Assembly (NCBI GenBank): GCA_022072025.1
Contig: JAJVIP010000022.1
Coordinates: forward strand, 1-33,086
Origin: Elusimicrobiota bacterium
Lineage (GTDB): Bacteria > Elusimicrobiota > Elusimicrobia > F11
DNA: 33,086 nt
Direction of reading: 5' to 3'
Part shown: positions 24,000 through 31,821 of the stretch, piece after piece
Numbering within the stretch: position 1 is the first letter of the stretch
How the letters are laid out: each line of letters opens with the position of its first letter
Notes under the pieces: generated by a model
The model's input: only the letters and a program-made list of their open reading frames with translations
The model's database searches: none
Told to the model about the DNA's origin: nothing
Translations under genes and position numbers: made by a program

Positions 24000-25352
24000 A
24001 TGAAACTAAAAATTTTTTTCGCTTTGAGTGTGACAGTCGTCGCTTTCCTAATGGCAGAACATATTCTTAGGAATAACTCTGAGGTACCAAAAACTTGGCG
24101 GAAAATGGACGGATCCTCTGAACATACCAATGCCGGGAATCTTCTCTGGTGCCAATACACCCATCATCGTCCTGACATTTCCTGGAAAGGTTTTCGTGAA
24201 ATGCGCCACAATGATGAAGAAGACGGTATTCCTCCCAATATTTGGCTCTCCTATAACAGCGATGGGATTCGTGGACCGGAATTGATCTCAAAAACAAAGC
24301 CGAGACTTCTTTTGCTTGGAGATTCCTTTATGCACGCGGAAATTATTCATTTTGAACAAACGGCGGGACAACAACTCCAAAAAATTGTTCGGAATTCACT
24401 GCAGGTTCTCCAACACGGCTATCACTCTTGGGCGCCTATCGTGGAGTTCGCTTGGTTTCACCATTTTGGAACACATCTTAAACCCGAGCGCATCTATTTG
24501 TTTTTACTCGACAACGATTTTTATCCCCGACGCGCATACTCAAAAACCGATCCGGCCTATCGTCGTCTCATGAAACTCGACCCAAATGGAGTGCCCCTCT
24601 ATATTCCAGATTTTCAACCAAAAATTCCAAGAATCTTTATGAGAACTTATCTGGGGAGGACAATTGAAACCAGACTATTTGATTTCTGGTCTGTCATAAA
24701 GCCGAAAATAGACCACTTAAAACAGCTGATGAGTGAACCGGAACCTTGGGGCAATAAAATGAAAAGGCTCTATTCGCGAATACAAGGCAACAGTCACCTT
24801 TATGAACCCGAATATGCTCCTCTCCCAACCGAAAAATTCGAATTGTTAAAGGCTTTTTACGCGCCCCACCGGTTCGATCCTCAAAATAATTATCACAATG
24901 AAATGGTTTTCATACGAATGTCAGAGTCAGCCTGGGACCCTGTTATGCAACAAGCGGTTCAATCGACGCTCAAATCCTTAATTGATTTCGGAAAATATTT
25001 AGGAAATCTCGGCTCAGAGCTCGTTGTGGTTTATGTTCCGCTTGGAATTGACGTGGACGCGCGAGAGAGTACGGGCGCTCGCGAAAAAATGGGACTTAAG
25101 AAGGGTTTTGTTTTCAAACAAGTGGACTTAGAGAAAATAGTGGACCACGAGCTAACTCGTCATAATATTCGTTTCATTAATTTGAAGCCTAAACTGCGCC
25201 AGTACAAAAATGATTTTGCTCCAGGGGAAAAAAATTTTTTGTATTACAAATATGATGGTCATTGGACGCCCGAGGGCCATATCGCCATCGCCCAAATTCT
25301 TAAAGACGATCTGGATCTTCATTCGGTTAAAAATTCATCTAATGGTCGCTAA
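24000..25352 (+). CDS. SGNH/AlgX-like hydrolase or acyltransferase, membrane anchored
   Basis: This gene encodes 450 residues. An N-terminal hydrophobic stretch (about 4-20) is a signal or anchor. The SGNH core begins LLLLGDSF (Ser109), and the C-terminus carries YDGHWTPEGH (Asp419, His421), the D-x-H pair of AlgX/AlgJ-like members. Between them sits a long insertion (about 200-320) rich in aromatic and basic residues. This branch moves or removes acetyl groups on exopolysaccharide or cell-envelope sugars outside the cytoplasm. It starts 30 bases after the carbonic anhydrase stop without a clear ribosome binding site. Confidence 0.75.
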   Translation: MKLKIFFALSVTVVAFLMAEHILRNNSEVPKTWRKMDGSSEHTNAGNLLWCQYTHHRPDISWKGFREMRHNDEEDGIPPNIWLSYNSDGIRGPELISKTKPRLLLLGDSFMHAEIIHFEQTAGQQLQKIVRNSLQVLQHGYHSWAPIVEFAWFHHFGTHLKPERIYLFLLDNDFYPRRAYSKTDPAYRRLMKLDPNGVPLYIPDFQPKIPRIFMRTYLGRTIETRLFDFWSVIKPKIDHLKQLMSEPEPWGNKMKRLYSRIQGNSHLYEPEYAPLPTEKFELLKAFYAPHRFDPQNNYHNEMVFIRMSESAWDPVMQQAVQSTLKSLIDFGKYLGNLGSELVVVYVPLGIDVDARESTGAREKMGLKKGFVFKQVDLEKIVDHELTRHNIRFINLKPKLRQYKNDFAPGEKNFLYYKYDGHWTPEGHIAIAQILKDDLDLHSVKNSSNGR

Positions 25353-25378
25353 AAATTTTAAAAATAGTGGGGGATGTT

Positions 25379-26137
25379 ATGAAAAGTCTTGGATTTATTG
25401 TGATGTTAATCCTTGCCAATACCGGATGGCTTAGGGCCGATGAAAATTGGGCGCTGACGCGAGATGAAGTGACTTCATTCAAACGGAAATTGCAGACCAT
25501 CGGTTCGGCTTTGGGGAATCCTCCGACGGGATATGAACGGGAGAAAGAAGAATTTGAACTTCCCACCGAATATAATCCCGGAGATAACCCAGGAAAATAT
25601 TTTCCCCAAATCGCCACTATGCGACTTCGGTACGGAGGTGGAACAGGCCGGATTGGTCAACAAGCAGGGGAACAGTCTCAAGATAATCAGAAGGCGCTCA
25701 TGGAAGCGATGTCGGCCGGCGACTATGAAAAGGTGAGTCAAATACAACAAAAAATGGCGCAACAAATGAGTCAAACCCAACAAGCTGGTATGGAATCGGC
25801 AAGGAAACCAGTTGTGAATATGACTGTGACACTCAATGCTAGCCCCGGTGAAGGAATTGACCCGGACAACATCCTATTTCAACGGCCTGGTGTCATAGCC
25901 ATCAAATACCCCCATCCGGAAGGAAACAGCCAACAGGGACGCGTCGGCGTTTACCTTGATCCGGTGGCGCTGAAAAATTCCTCGTCTGTATCTACGCTCA
26001 ATCTTCGGTCTGAAACTTCCAATCGGAAAACCGCCGTTGTTAACGCTGTCATCGAGATGTCGGGGCCAATGGAGTTAATCCAAGCCTGGGCCGCGAGATT
26101 TGTTACCTCCACCATGCTGTCTCAAATTGACCGGTAA
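25379..26137 (+). CDS. Exported protein of unknown function with a Gln-rich segment
   Basis: This gene encodes 252 residues from ATG 25379, which has GGGGGA just upstream; an in-frame GTG at 25367 is less likely. The signal peptide is about 1-20 (LGFIVMLILANTGWLRA). Residues 85-140 form a Gln/Met-rich amphipathic helix (QIQQKMAQQMSQTQQ). The C-terminal 110 residues look beta-rich (VVNMTVTLNASPGEG, RVGVYLDPVAL, TAVVNAVIEMSGP). I do not recognise the family. It follows the SGNH gene by 26 bases and may be co-transcribed. It could be a secreted accessory of the same envelope function, but nothing shows this. Confidence 0.7.
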   Translation: MKSLGFIVMLILANTGWLRADENWALTRDEVTSFKRKLQTIGSALGNPPTGYEREKEEFELPTEYNPGDNPGKYFPQIATMRLRYGGGTGRIGQQAGEQSQDNQKALMEAMSAGDYEKVSQIQQKMAQQMSQTQQAGMESARKPVVNMTVTLNASPGEGIDPDNILFQRPGVIAIKYPHPEGNSQQGRVGVYLDPVALKNSSSVSTLNLRSETSNRKTAVVNAVIEMSGPMELIQAWAARFVTSTMLSQIDR

Positions 26138-26280
26138 CGATCACAACTCCCGGAGTGTTAAACGCCCTGCTTGGCATTGTCGGGGGCATGTGACGCGGCG
26201 AAAATTTAAACCGCGCTTAAAAAGCTCATTCAGAAATACTCTCCCCACCTTGGTGCTCATGGGCAGATATATCATGCTCG

Positions 26281-26382
26281 TTACCTCACGCGGCCTTTAA
26301 ACGGGCTGTTGCTTTCCCAAGGAACAGGCGCATCGTAGAACCGGATGATTTTGATTTCGTTGGATTTATTTTTTGTGGTCAT
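26281..26382 (-). pseudogene. Truncated AHSA1/SRPBCC-type gene start
   Basis: A 33-codon frame begins at ATG 26382 after an excellent GGGAGG site. Its residues EIKIIRFYDAPV match the opening strand of AHSA1/SRPBCC proteins (family form: ...RVYDAPVxxVW), but the sequence diverges at once (PWESNSP) and stops at 26281. The rest of the domain is missing, so this looks like a gene cut by deletion. A genuine short peptide is less likely. Confidence 0.45.
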
Positions 26383-26461
26383 TTTTTCCTCCCTTGCTAA
26401 GTAAATTGGATCATAAATTCGCTCCTAGTTACGCCATCAATCAGCGGTGTCATCCCAAGCA

Positions 26462-26547
26462 TGTGTTGTCATCCCGAGCGCCGCGAGGGATCTCTCGGTC
26501 ATATATATCCCCAAGAGTTCCCTCGCGGCGCTCGGGATGACAACACA
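26462..26547. repeat. Perfect 29-bp inverted repeat (GTCATCCCGAGCG type)
   Basis: The arms 26462-26490 and 26519-26547 are perfect complements over 29 bases, with a 28-base loop. The arm begins TGTGTTGTCATCCCGAGCG. Palindromes of this type are scattered between genes in many bacteria and behave like MITE- or REP-type elements. It is unrelated in sequence to the GTCGCCCCGGC family upstream. Confidence 0.85.
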
Positions 26548-26724
26548 GTTGGAAGGCACAGAAGAAACCCGGAGCAGATTGATGAACCTGTGTCCCAAGT
26601 TTTACTTGATTTGACCGCCTTGGCTGAAATTGATCATGAGGAGTCGCTCTGGTTTCTGATTGGATAAGAAATTTACCGAAGTTGATGGTAATATCCCCCT
26701 CATTCATGATGATTTTGGAAATGT

Positions 26725-28374
26725 ATGCAAAAAAAACGTAACCCTCATGGCGTGACCGCCAGCAAAACAAAACCGGCTCCGCCTCCGGCCAGAAAACCCG
26801 TGGCCGTCATAAAAGCGGGGAACACGGAAGCCGATAAAATGGCCGCCAAGCAGCGCGATATTTCCGTCAGTGAATTCTTTTTAAAGAACCGACATCTGCT
26901 GGGATTTGATAACGCGAAGAAGGCGCTTTTAACAACGGTCCGCGAAGCGGTCGACAACAGCCTGGACGCGTGCGAAGAAGCGAAAATTTCTCCCGAGATA
27001 TGGGTCGAGATCAAACAATTGGCGGACGACCGATTTTCGGTCGTCGTCGCTGACAATGGCCCCGGTGTGGTGAAAGAACAAATCCCCCGCATTTTTGGAA
27101 AACTGCTCTACGGCTCAAAATTCCATTCGATGAAACAAAGCCGCGGCCAACAGGGCATCGGCATATCGGCCGCCGGCATGTATGGCCAATTGACGACCGG
27201 TTCTCCCACCCGCATCACCTCACGCATATCCGCCAAAAAACCGGCCCATTATTTCGAGATCCAGATCGACACGGCGAAAAACCAGCCGACCGTGATCAAA
27301 GACGAAGTGGTCCAATGGAAACGGCCGCATGGCACCAAGGTGGAAATTGAGTTGGAAGCCAAATTCCAAAAAGGCCGCCACTCGGTGGAAGATTATGTTC
27401 GCCAAACCATCATTGCGAACCCCCACATCGAACTCACGTATCATGGGCCCGATGGAGTCAAAGAACATTACAAACCCGCCAGCCGCGCCCTCCCCATTCA
27501 ACCCAAAGAAATAAAACCGCATCCGCACGGTGTTGAGCTGGGGATCCTCATGAAAATGCTCAAAAGCTCGACGTCCCGATCGGTTAAAACATTCTTGGCG
27601 AAGGATTTTGCCCGCGTATCTTCGAAGGTGGCCGGCGCCATCCTGAAATCGGCGGGCATCGATCCCAACGCCAAACCGACGGAAATTGCCCACAACGAAG
27701 CCGACAAATTGCACAAAGCCATTGGGCAAACCAAAATCATGAATCCCCCCACCAACTGCCTCTCTCCCATTGGTGAAAACAATCTTCTGAACGGTTTAAA
27801 GAAAAATATCACAGCTGAATTTTATACCGCGCTCACGCGCCCCCCTTCGGTGTACCGAGGCAACCCCTTCCAGATTGAGGTGGCGGTGGCTTATGGCGGC
27901 GAGTTGCCGAAAGAAGAATTGGCCGAGGTGATGCGCTTCGCGAACCGCGTGCCTCTTTTGTACCAGCAATCCGCTTGCGCCATCACGAAAAGCGTTCTCC
28001 AGACCGCCTGGAAAAATTACGGCCTCGAACAATCAAAAGGCGCGCTTCCCACAGGGCCGGTTCTCATCGCGGTCCATATGGCGAGCGTGTGGGTGCCCTT
28101 TACCTCCGAATCCAAGGAAGCCGTGGCCTCCTACGCAGAAATCACCAAAGAAATTCGCTTGGCGCTGCAAGAATGTGGACGACGACTTGACACCCATCTG
28201 CGTCGCGGACACCGCGAGGCCGAAGCCAAGCGAAAAAAAGATTACATCCGCTCTTACCTGCCGCACATCGGTATCGGCCTTCGCGAAATTTTGGGATTCA
28301 AAGAAAAAGAACAGAAACATATCCTCAACCTCCTCACCGACATCTTGGAAAAGGACAAAACCTCCCATGGATAA
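26725..28374 (+). CDS. top6B: DNA topoisomerase VI subunit B
   Basis: This gene encodes 549 residues, normal length. The ATPase subunit drives DNA strand passage by the A2B2 enzyme, which relaxes and decatenates DNA. The GHKL fold shows the N-box EAVDNSLDA (Asn78), DNGPG (110-114) and GQQGIG (141-146). The H2TH-like segment and transducer domain follow, with NRVPLLYQQ and ACAITKSV carrying the switch lysine. The first 40 residues are a Lys/Pro/Ala-rich extension; Met39 is an alternative start. It overlaps top6A by 8 bases. Topo VI is archaeal and eukaryotic in origin and is found in only some bacteria, so transfer is likely. Confidence 0.96.
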   Translation: MQKKRNPHGVTASKTKPAPPPARKPVAVIKAGNTEADKMAAKQRDISVSEFFLKNRHLLGFDNAKKALLTTVREAVDNSLDACEEAKISPEIWVEIKQLADDRFSVVVADNGPGVVKEQIPRIFGKLLYGSKFHSMKQSRGQQGIGISAAGMYGQLTTGSPTRITSRISAKKPAHYFEIQIDTAKNQPTVIKDEVVQWKRPHGTKVEIELEAKFQKGRHSVEDYVRQTIIANPHIELTYHGPDGVKEHYKPASRALPIQPKEIKPHPHGVELGILMKMLKSSTSRSVKTFLAKDFARVSSKVAGAILKSAGIDPNAKPTEIAHNEADKLHKAIGQTKIMNPPTNCLSPIGENNLLNGLKKNITAEFYTALTRPPSVYRGNPFQIEVAVAYGGELPKEELAEVMRFANRVPLLYQQSACAITKSVLQTAWKNYGLEQSKGALPTGPVLIAVHMASVWVPFTSESKEAVASYAEITKEIRLALQECGRRLDTHLRRGHREAEAKRKKDYIRSYLPHIGIGLREILGFKEKEQKHILNLLTDILEKDKTSHG

Positions 28375-29458
28375 AAAAACCGAACGACTTATTTACGAAG
28401 CGGCGGAACGTGTTTACAAAGACGTGCTGAAAAAACATGTCCCCTCCATGGATTTTCCATTGCGCAGTCTCGACAATGTGACCTATGACAAGAAGAAGGG
28501 ATATTTTGAAATTGGGGACCGGGTCAAAGAGCGCACACTGACCTTCAACACCGTCAAAACCTTCGCTCAAACCATTCGCATGATGGCGCTCTCGCACGAG
28601 ATTGTGCGGAAAGATGACATGGCCACCAAAAGAGAGGCCTATTACGTCTCAAAAAACTGGGGCGAGGCGCGATTCCACGAGCAGCCAGAGTCCGACACCA
28701 TCATGGACGACATCGAAGCGCACTTTCGTTTGAATCGGGAGAAGCTGGGCTTTATTCCCGAGGAGAAAGGCGGAGACGTGACGGGAAAGCTGATTGTGAT
28801 CGATAAAGACCCCGACTCTGGGAAAGACATCCGCATCGACTGCACCAAGTTTGGAACCGGTTCCTATTCCATCCCGACCACGTGTGAAGATCTGCGTTTT
28901 GAAACCAGCGCCAAATTTATTTTGGCCATCGAAACCGCCGGCATGTTCCAGCGCTTGGTCAAACACAATTATTACACCACCGCCAACTGCATTCTCATTT
29001 CCATGGGCGGGGTTCCCACGCGCGCTTGCCGCCGCTTTATTCGCCGCTTGGCCGACGACAAAAAAATTCCCGTTTACGCCTTCGTTGACGGGGACCCCTA
29101 CGGCATCACCAACATATACCGCACGCTGAAAGTGGGGTCGGGAAACAACGCGCATCTCAACCAATTCTTTTGCGTGCCCCAGGCCAGTTATCTCGGTGTG
29201 ACCCCCCAAGACATCATCGACTTCAAATTAAAGGACGCCACGCACCCCCTGGAGGAGGTCGACATCAAGCGCGCCAAAGACGCCCTCAAAAATGATCCTT
29301 TCATTAAATTCCACAAACCATGGAAACACGCCATGGAACAAATGTTGGCCATGGGCGTGCGCGTTGAACAACAAGCCTTCGCGAAACACGGCTTGAATCA
29401 CGTGATTGAGAAATATTTACCCACCAAACTGAAACGCCCCTCAAAATTTTTACCTTAA
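28367..29458 (+). CDS. top6A: DNA topoisomerase VI subunit A (Spo11-like)
   Basis: This gene encodes 363 residues. ATG 28367 is chosen because it gives the family N-terminus (MDKKTERLIYEAAERVYKD) and an AAGGA site inside top6B. The 5Y-CAP winged-helix domain has TKREAYY (Tyr92-Tyr93, one being the DNA-cleaving tyrosine). The Toprim domain follows with AIETAGMF (Glu189) and FVDGDPYG (Asp241, Asp243). The subunit makes the double-strand break with a 5' phosphotyrosyl link, and subunit B opens and closes the gate. All catalytic residues are present, so the enzyme should be active. Confidence 0.96.
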   Translation: MDKKTERLIYEAAERVYKDVLKKHVPSMDFPLRSLDNVTYDKKKGYFEIGDRVKERTLTFNTVKTFAQTIRMMALSHEIVRKDDMATKREAYYVSKNWGEARFHEQPESDTIMDDIEAHFRLNREKLGFIPEEKGGDVTGKLIVIDKDPDSGKDIRIDCTKFGTGSYSIPTTCEDLRFETSAKFILAIETAGMFQRLVKHNYYTTANCILISMGGVPTRACRRFIRRLADDKKIPVYAFVDGDPYGITNIYRTLKVGSGNNAHLNQFFCVPQASYLGVTPQDIIDFKLKDATHPLEEVDIKRAKDALKNDPFIKFHKPWKHAMEQMLAMGVRVEQQAFAKHGLNHVIEKYLPTKLKRPSKFLP

Positions 29459-29473
29459 AAGGACAAGGAAGAT

Positions 29474-29968
29474 ATGACAACCGAAACCAAAAAAATCGCG
29501 CTCACGCCGTGTCTCTGGTTCGACAAAAATGCCGAAGAAGCGGCGAGATTTTATGCGAAGACCTTCCCCAACAGCCGCGTCACCGCGGTGAATAAGTCGC
29601 CGAGCGATTACCCCAACGGCAAGGCCGGTGATGTATTGACCGTCGAGTTTACGGTGCTGGGCCAGCCTTTCGTCGGGCTGAATGGCGGCCCCGGAGTCCC
29701 CTTTACGGACGCGGTCTCCTTCCAGGTGTTCACCGATACACAGGAGGAAACCGACCGCTACTGGAACGCAATCGTGAAAGAGGGCGGGCAGGAGGTCGCC
29801 TGCAGCTGGTGCAAGGACAAATATGGACTCCGCTGGCAGATCGTGCCGCGGGTCTTGATGGAAGCGATGAACGACCCCGACACCGCCTCAGCCAAGCGCG
29901 TGATGCAGGCCATGATGCAGATGGTCAAAATCGACATCGAGAAAATCCTGGCCGCCCGCCGTGGATAA
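29474..29968 (+). CDS. VOC-fold protein of the PhnB/3-demethylubiquinone family
   Basis: This gene encodes 164 residues. The sequence ITPCLWFDKNAEEAARFY (here LTPCLWFD) with the later FVGLNGGP, AVSFQVFTDTQEETDRYW and KDKYGLRWQIVPR follows the 3-demethylubiquinone-9 methyltransferase-like VOC pattern of PhnB proteins. Most members lack a proven substrate. The N-terminus MTTETKK is preceded by AAGGA. It sits 15 bases after top6A but is functionally unrelated, and codon use is more GC-rich at third positions. This and the SDR are probably acquired genes. Confidence 0.87.
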   Translation: MTTETKKIALTPCLWFDKNAEEAARFYAKTFPNSRVTAVNKSPSDYPNGKAGDVLTVEFTVLGQPFVGLNGGPGVPFTDAVSFQVFTDTQEETDRYWNAIVKEGGQEVACSWCKDKYGLRWQIVPRVLMEAMNDPDTASAKRVMQAMMQMVKIDIEKILAARRG

Positions 29969-29974
29969 AATTTA

Positions 29975-30009
29975 GGAGAGGTGGCAAAGTGGTCGAATGG
30001 GCTCACCTT
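29975..30009 (+). pseudogene. 5' remnant of a tRNA-Ser gene
   Basis: Thirty of 35 bases match the first 35 bases of the intact tRNA-Ser at 31074, from the acceptor strand GGAGAGG to the start of the anticodon loop. It breaks off there and the 3' half is absent. The short upstream flank (gataaaattt) also resembles that of the intact gene. It lies just after the VOC gene stop. Confidence 0.65.
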
Positions 30010-30041
30010 AAAAATTAATAATCAGCCGAACCGTGAGTTTA

Positions 30042-30056
30042 TCCGCCGCAGGCGGA
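30042..30056. repeat. Short GC-rich palindrome
   Basis: TCCGCCGCAGGCGGA has a 6-bp stem and 3-base loop. Such palindromes occur as dispersed repeats in many bacterial genomes. It lies in the 195-bp gap between the VOC gene and the SDR gene, which otherwise holds the tRNA remnant and no gene. Confidence 0.5.
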
Positions 30057-30163
30057 CACTTTTCCGACATGGTGACTGTTACAGGTGTTCTGAGAGATGG
30101 CTGTAAATTAATAAATTGGTTGTAAAGTCGGTTTGAAAGAGTCGTAAAGCCAGAGGAGGTTTC

Positions 30164-31048
30164 ATGTCAAAAAAAATACTTATTACCGGCGCCGGCAGCG
30201 GCTTCGGCAAATTGATCACACAAACGCTTTTGAAGAAAGGCCACACGGTGATCGCTTCCATGCGGAACATTGACGGGCGGAACAAAGCGGCGGCCACGGA
30301 ATTAAAACTAAACGGCGCGCATATCGTGGAGATGGACGTCACGAATGACAGCAGCGTTGAGCGCGGCGTTGAGGCGGCGCGAAACCAGGCGGGCGGGTTG
30401 GACGTGGTCGTCAACAACGCCGGCGTGGGGGTGTTGGGGATTCAGGAGACGTTCACACCGGACGATTGGAAACGGGTTTTCGAGGTCAATGTGTTCGGTG
30501 TCCAACGCGTGAACCGGGCCGTATTGTCTCTCATGCGCAAAAACGAGGACGGCCTTCTTCTTCATATTTCAAGCCTGCTGGGACGGATGACGATTCCATT
30601 TTACGGCCCGTACAACGCCTCGAAGTGGGCGTTGGAAGCGCTCGCCGAGAATTACCGGGTGGAGACGTCGTGTTTCGGTGTGGACGTGTGCATCGTCGAA
30701 CCAGGCGGCTACGCGACGTCTTTTATGGACCACTTGGTCAAGCCGAGCGACGCGGCGCGGATCGCGTCGTTTGGAGATTTCGCGCAGATGCCCCAGCGGT
30801 CGTTCGAGGCGTTTGAAAAAGTGCTGGCCGCCACACCCGCCCAGGACCCGCAGAACGTGGCGAACGCGGTGGCCAAATTGGTAGACACACCCGCCGGGAA
30901 ACGCCCGTTCCGAACGGTGGTCGACGCCTTGGGTATGGGAGCCGCCATTGAACCGTACAACAGTCAGTTGGCGGCGGTCACAGCGCAAGTCTATAAGGCT
31001 TTCGGAATGGGTGACGCCTTGACGCTCAAGGCGAAAGCCCTGCGATAG
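30164..31048 (+). CDS. Short-chain dehydrogenase/reductase
   Basis: This gene encodes 294 residues of the classical SDR type. TGAGSGFG (8-15) is the NAD(P) loop, DVTN (58-61) contacts adenine, and NNAG (84-87) stabilises the core. The catalytic set is Ser136 or Ser137, Tyr150 and Lys154 (YNASK). Arg34 after the second strand favours NADP. The substrate cannot be read; the family covers sugars, steroids and short ketones. AGAGGAGG lies just before ATG. Third positions are GC-rich compared with neighbours, and it is bounded by a tRNA-Ser remnant and an intact tRNA-Ser, which fits acquisition. Confidence 0.92.
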   Translation: MSKKILITGAGSGFGKLITQTLLKKGHTVIASMRNIDGRNKAAATELKLNGAHIVEMDVTNDSSVERGVEAARNQAGGLDVVVNNAGVGVLGIQETFTPDDWKRVFEVNVFGVQRVNRAVLSLMRKNEDGLLLHISSLLGRMTIPFYGPYNASKWALEALAENYRVETSCFGVDVCIVEPGGYATSFMDHLVKPSDAARIASFGDFAQMPQRSFEAFEKVLAATPAQDPQNVANAVAKLVDTPAGKRPFRTVVDALGMGAAIEPYNSQLAAVTAQVYKAFGMGDALTLKAKALR

Positions 31049-31073
31049 AGTTGGAAGATTCCTGATAAATTTT

Positions 31074-31160
31074 GGAGAGGTGCCAGAGTGGTTGAATGGA
31101 CTCGCCTTGAAAGCGAGCAGGCCTGCAAGGGTCTCGTGAGTTCGAATCTCACCCTCTCCG
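31074..31160 (+). tRNA. tRNA-Ser (UGA)
   Basis: The acceptor arms GGAGAGG (31074-31080) and CCTCTCC (31153-31159) pair, with discriminator G31160. The anticodon arm CTCGC-CTTGAAA-GCGAG gives anticodon TGA (31108-31110), reading UCA and related codons. A long variable arm follows, as in class II tRNAs, then the T arm with GTTCGAATC. CCA is not encoded. Confidence 0.97.
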
Positions 31161-31196
31161 ATTTTTGCAACAGCCCCGACATAAAAAATGAAATGA

Positions 31197-31532
31197 TTAT
31201 CAAAACCTAATAAAGAATATCTGGCACTCCTCCAAGGAGTTAAGGGAAAGGTTCAAAAGGCGCGTCTCAACGCTTTTCGCTCCGTCAATAAAATCATGAT
31301 TCAGCTTTACTGGGACATTGGGGAAAGCATTGTTGAGCGCCAAAAGAAGTTTGGGTGGGGCAAAAAGATCGTCGAAAAATTGGCCCATGACCTACGAAAG
31401 AATTTTGCCGGACAAATTGGATTTTCCACACAAAACCTCTGGTATATGAGGCAGTTTTTCCTGACTTATAAGGACAATCCAATTCTCCAACGCTTCGCTG
31501 GTAATTACCATGGGGCCCTCTTTACCTTCTGA
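31197..31532 (+). pseudogene. Truncated YhcG/DUF1016 nuclease gene
   Basis: The frame reads KEYLALLQGVKGKVQKARLN, then IQLYWDIGESIVERQ, GWGKKIVEKLAHDLR and STQNLWYMRQFF, the DUF1016 N-terminal domain of YhcG-type PD-(D/E)xK nucleases. It stops at 31532, long before the nuclease domain (the family is about 340 residues or more). No start codon precedes the conserved N-terminus; the nearest in-frame ATG (31296) would lose a third of it. Both ends are therefore broken. It sits just after tRNA-Ser, a frequent site for mobile defence genes. Confidence 0.75.
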
Positions 31533-31821
31533 AGTGCCATGCATTATCGGATTAAAATAAATTAAACCGTTTAGTGATGTGTATGGAGTTTTATGGGGGG
31601 TTGGATGCGCTATAGAGATTGTAGAGACCCCTGGACCCAGCCAACTTTCAAGTCACCCACTTGCACATGATTATCCAGTGAGGAAATTTCAACTCCAAGT
31701 ACATTCCAAAACAGAAATAGCTCGAGAAACAGGCTCGAAGATATGAAAATGGAAATGTATGCCGTTCAAAAACCTGCTCAAATGCCAAATGACAACTGCG
31801 GCACCAATTCGTGTGCGCCTC
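31533..31821. other. Interval with no recognised gene
   Basis: This AT-richer 289-bp stretch follows the broken YhcG gene and precedes the 3' end of the convergent ATPase gene. I see no conserved motif or strong hairpin. It may be decayed downstream sequence of the YhcG locus. Confidence 0.5.

Larger units (their letters stand above)
26138..26724. other. Gene-poor interval with a palindrome and gene remnant
   Basis: About 590 bp without an intact gene. It contains the short AHSA1-like frame on the minus strand (26281-26382) and the 86-bp palindrome (26462-26547). The stretch 26548-26724 holds nothing I can identify apart from the likely promoter region of top6B. Open frames across the palindrome are repeat artefacts. 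Confidence 0.6.

Noticed and set aside
26450-26770. Minus-strand frame with CHPERREG-type residues
   Set aside because: It is the translation of the palindromic repeat and its flanks, a well-known false gene type.
28175-28366. Longer top6A starting at 28175
   Set aside because: The extra residues are an out-of-frame reading of top6B; family alignment and the ribosome binding site favour ATG 28367.
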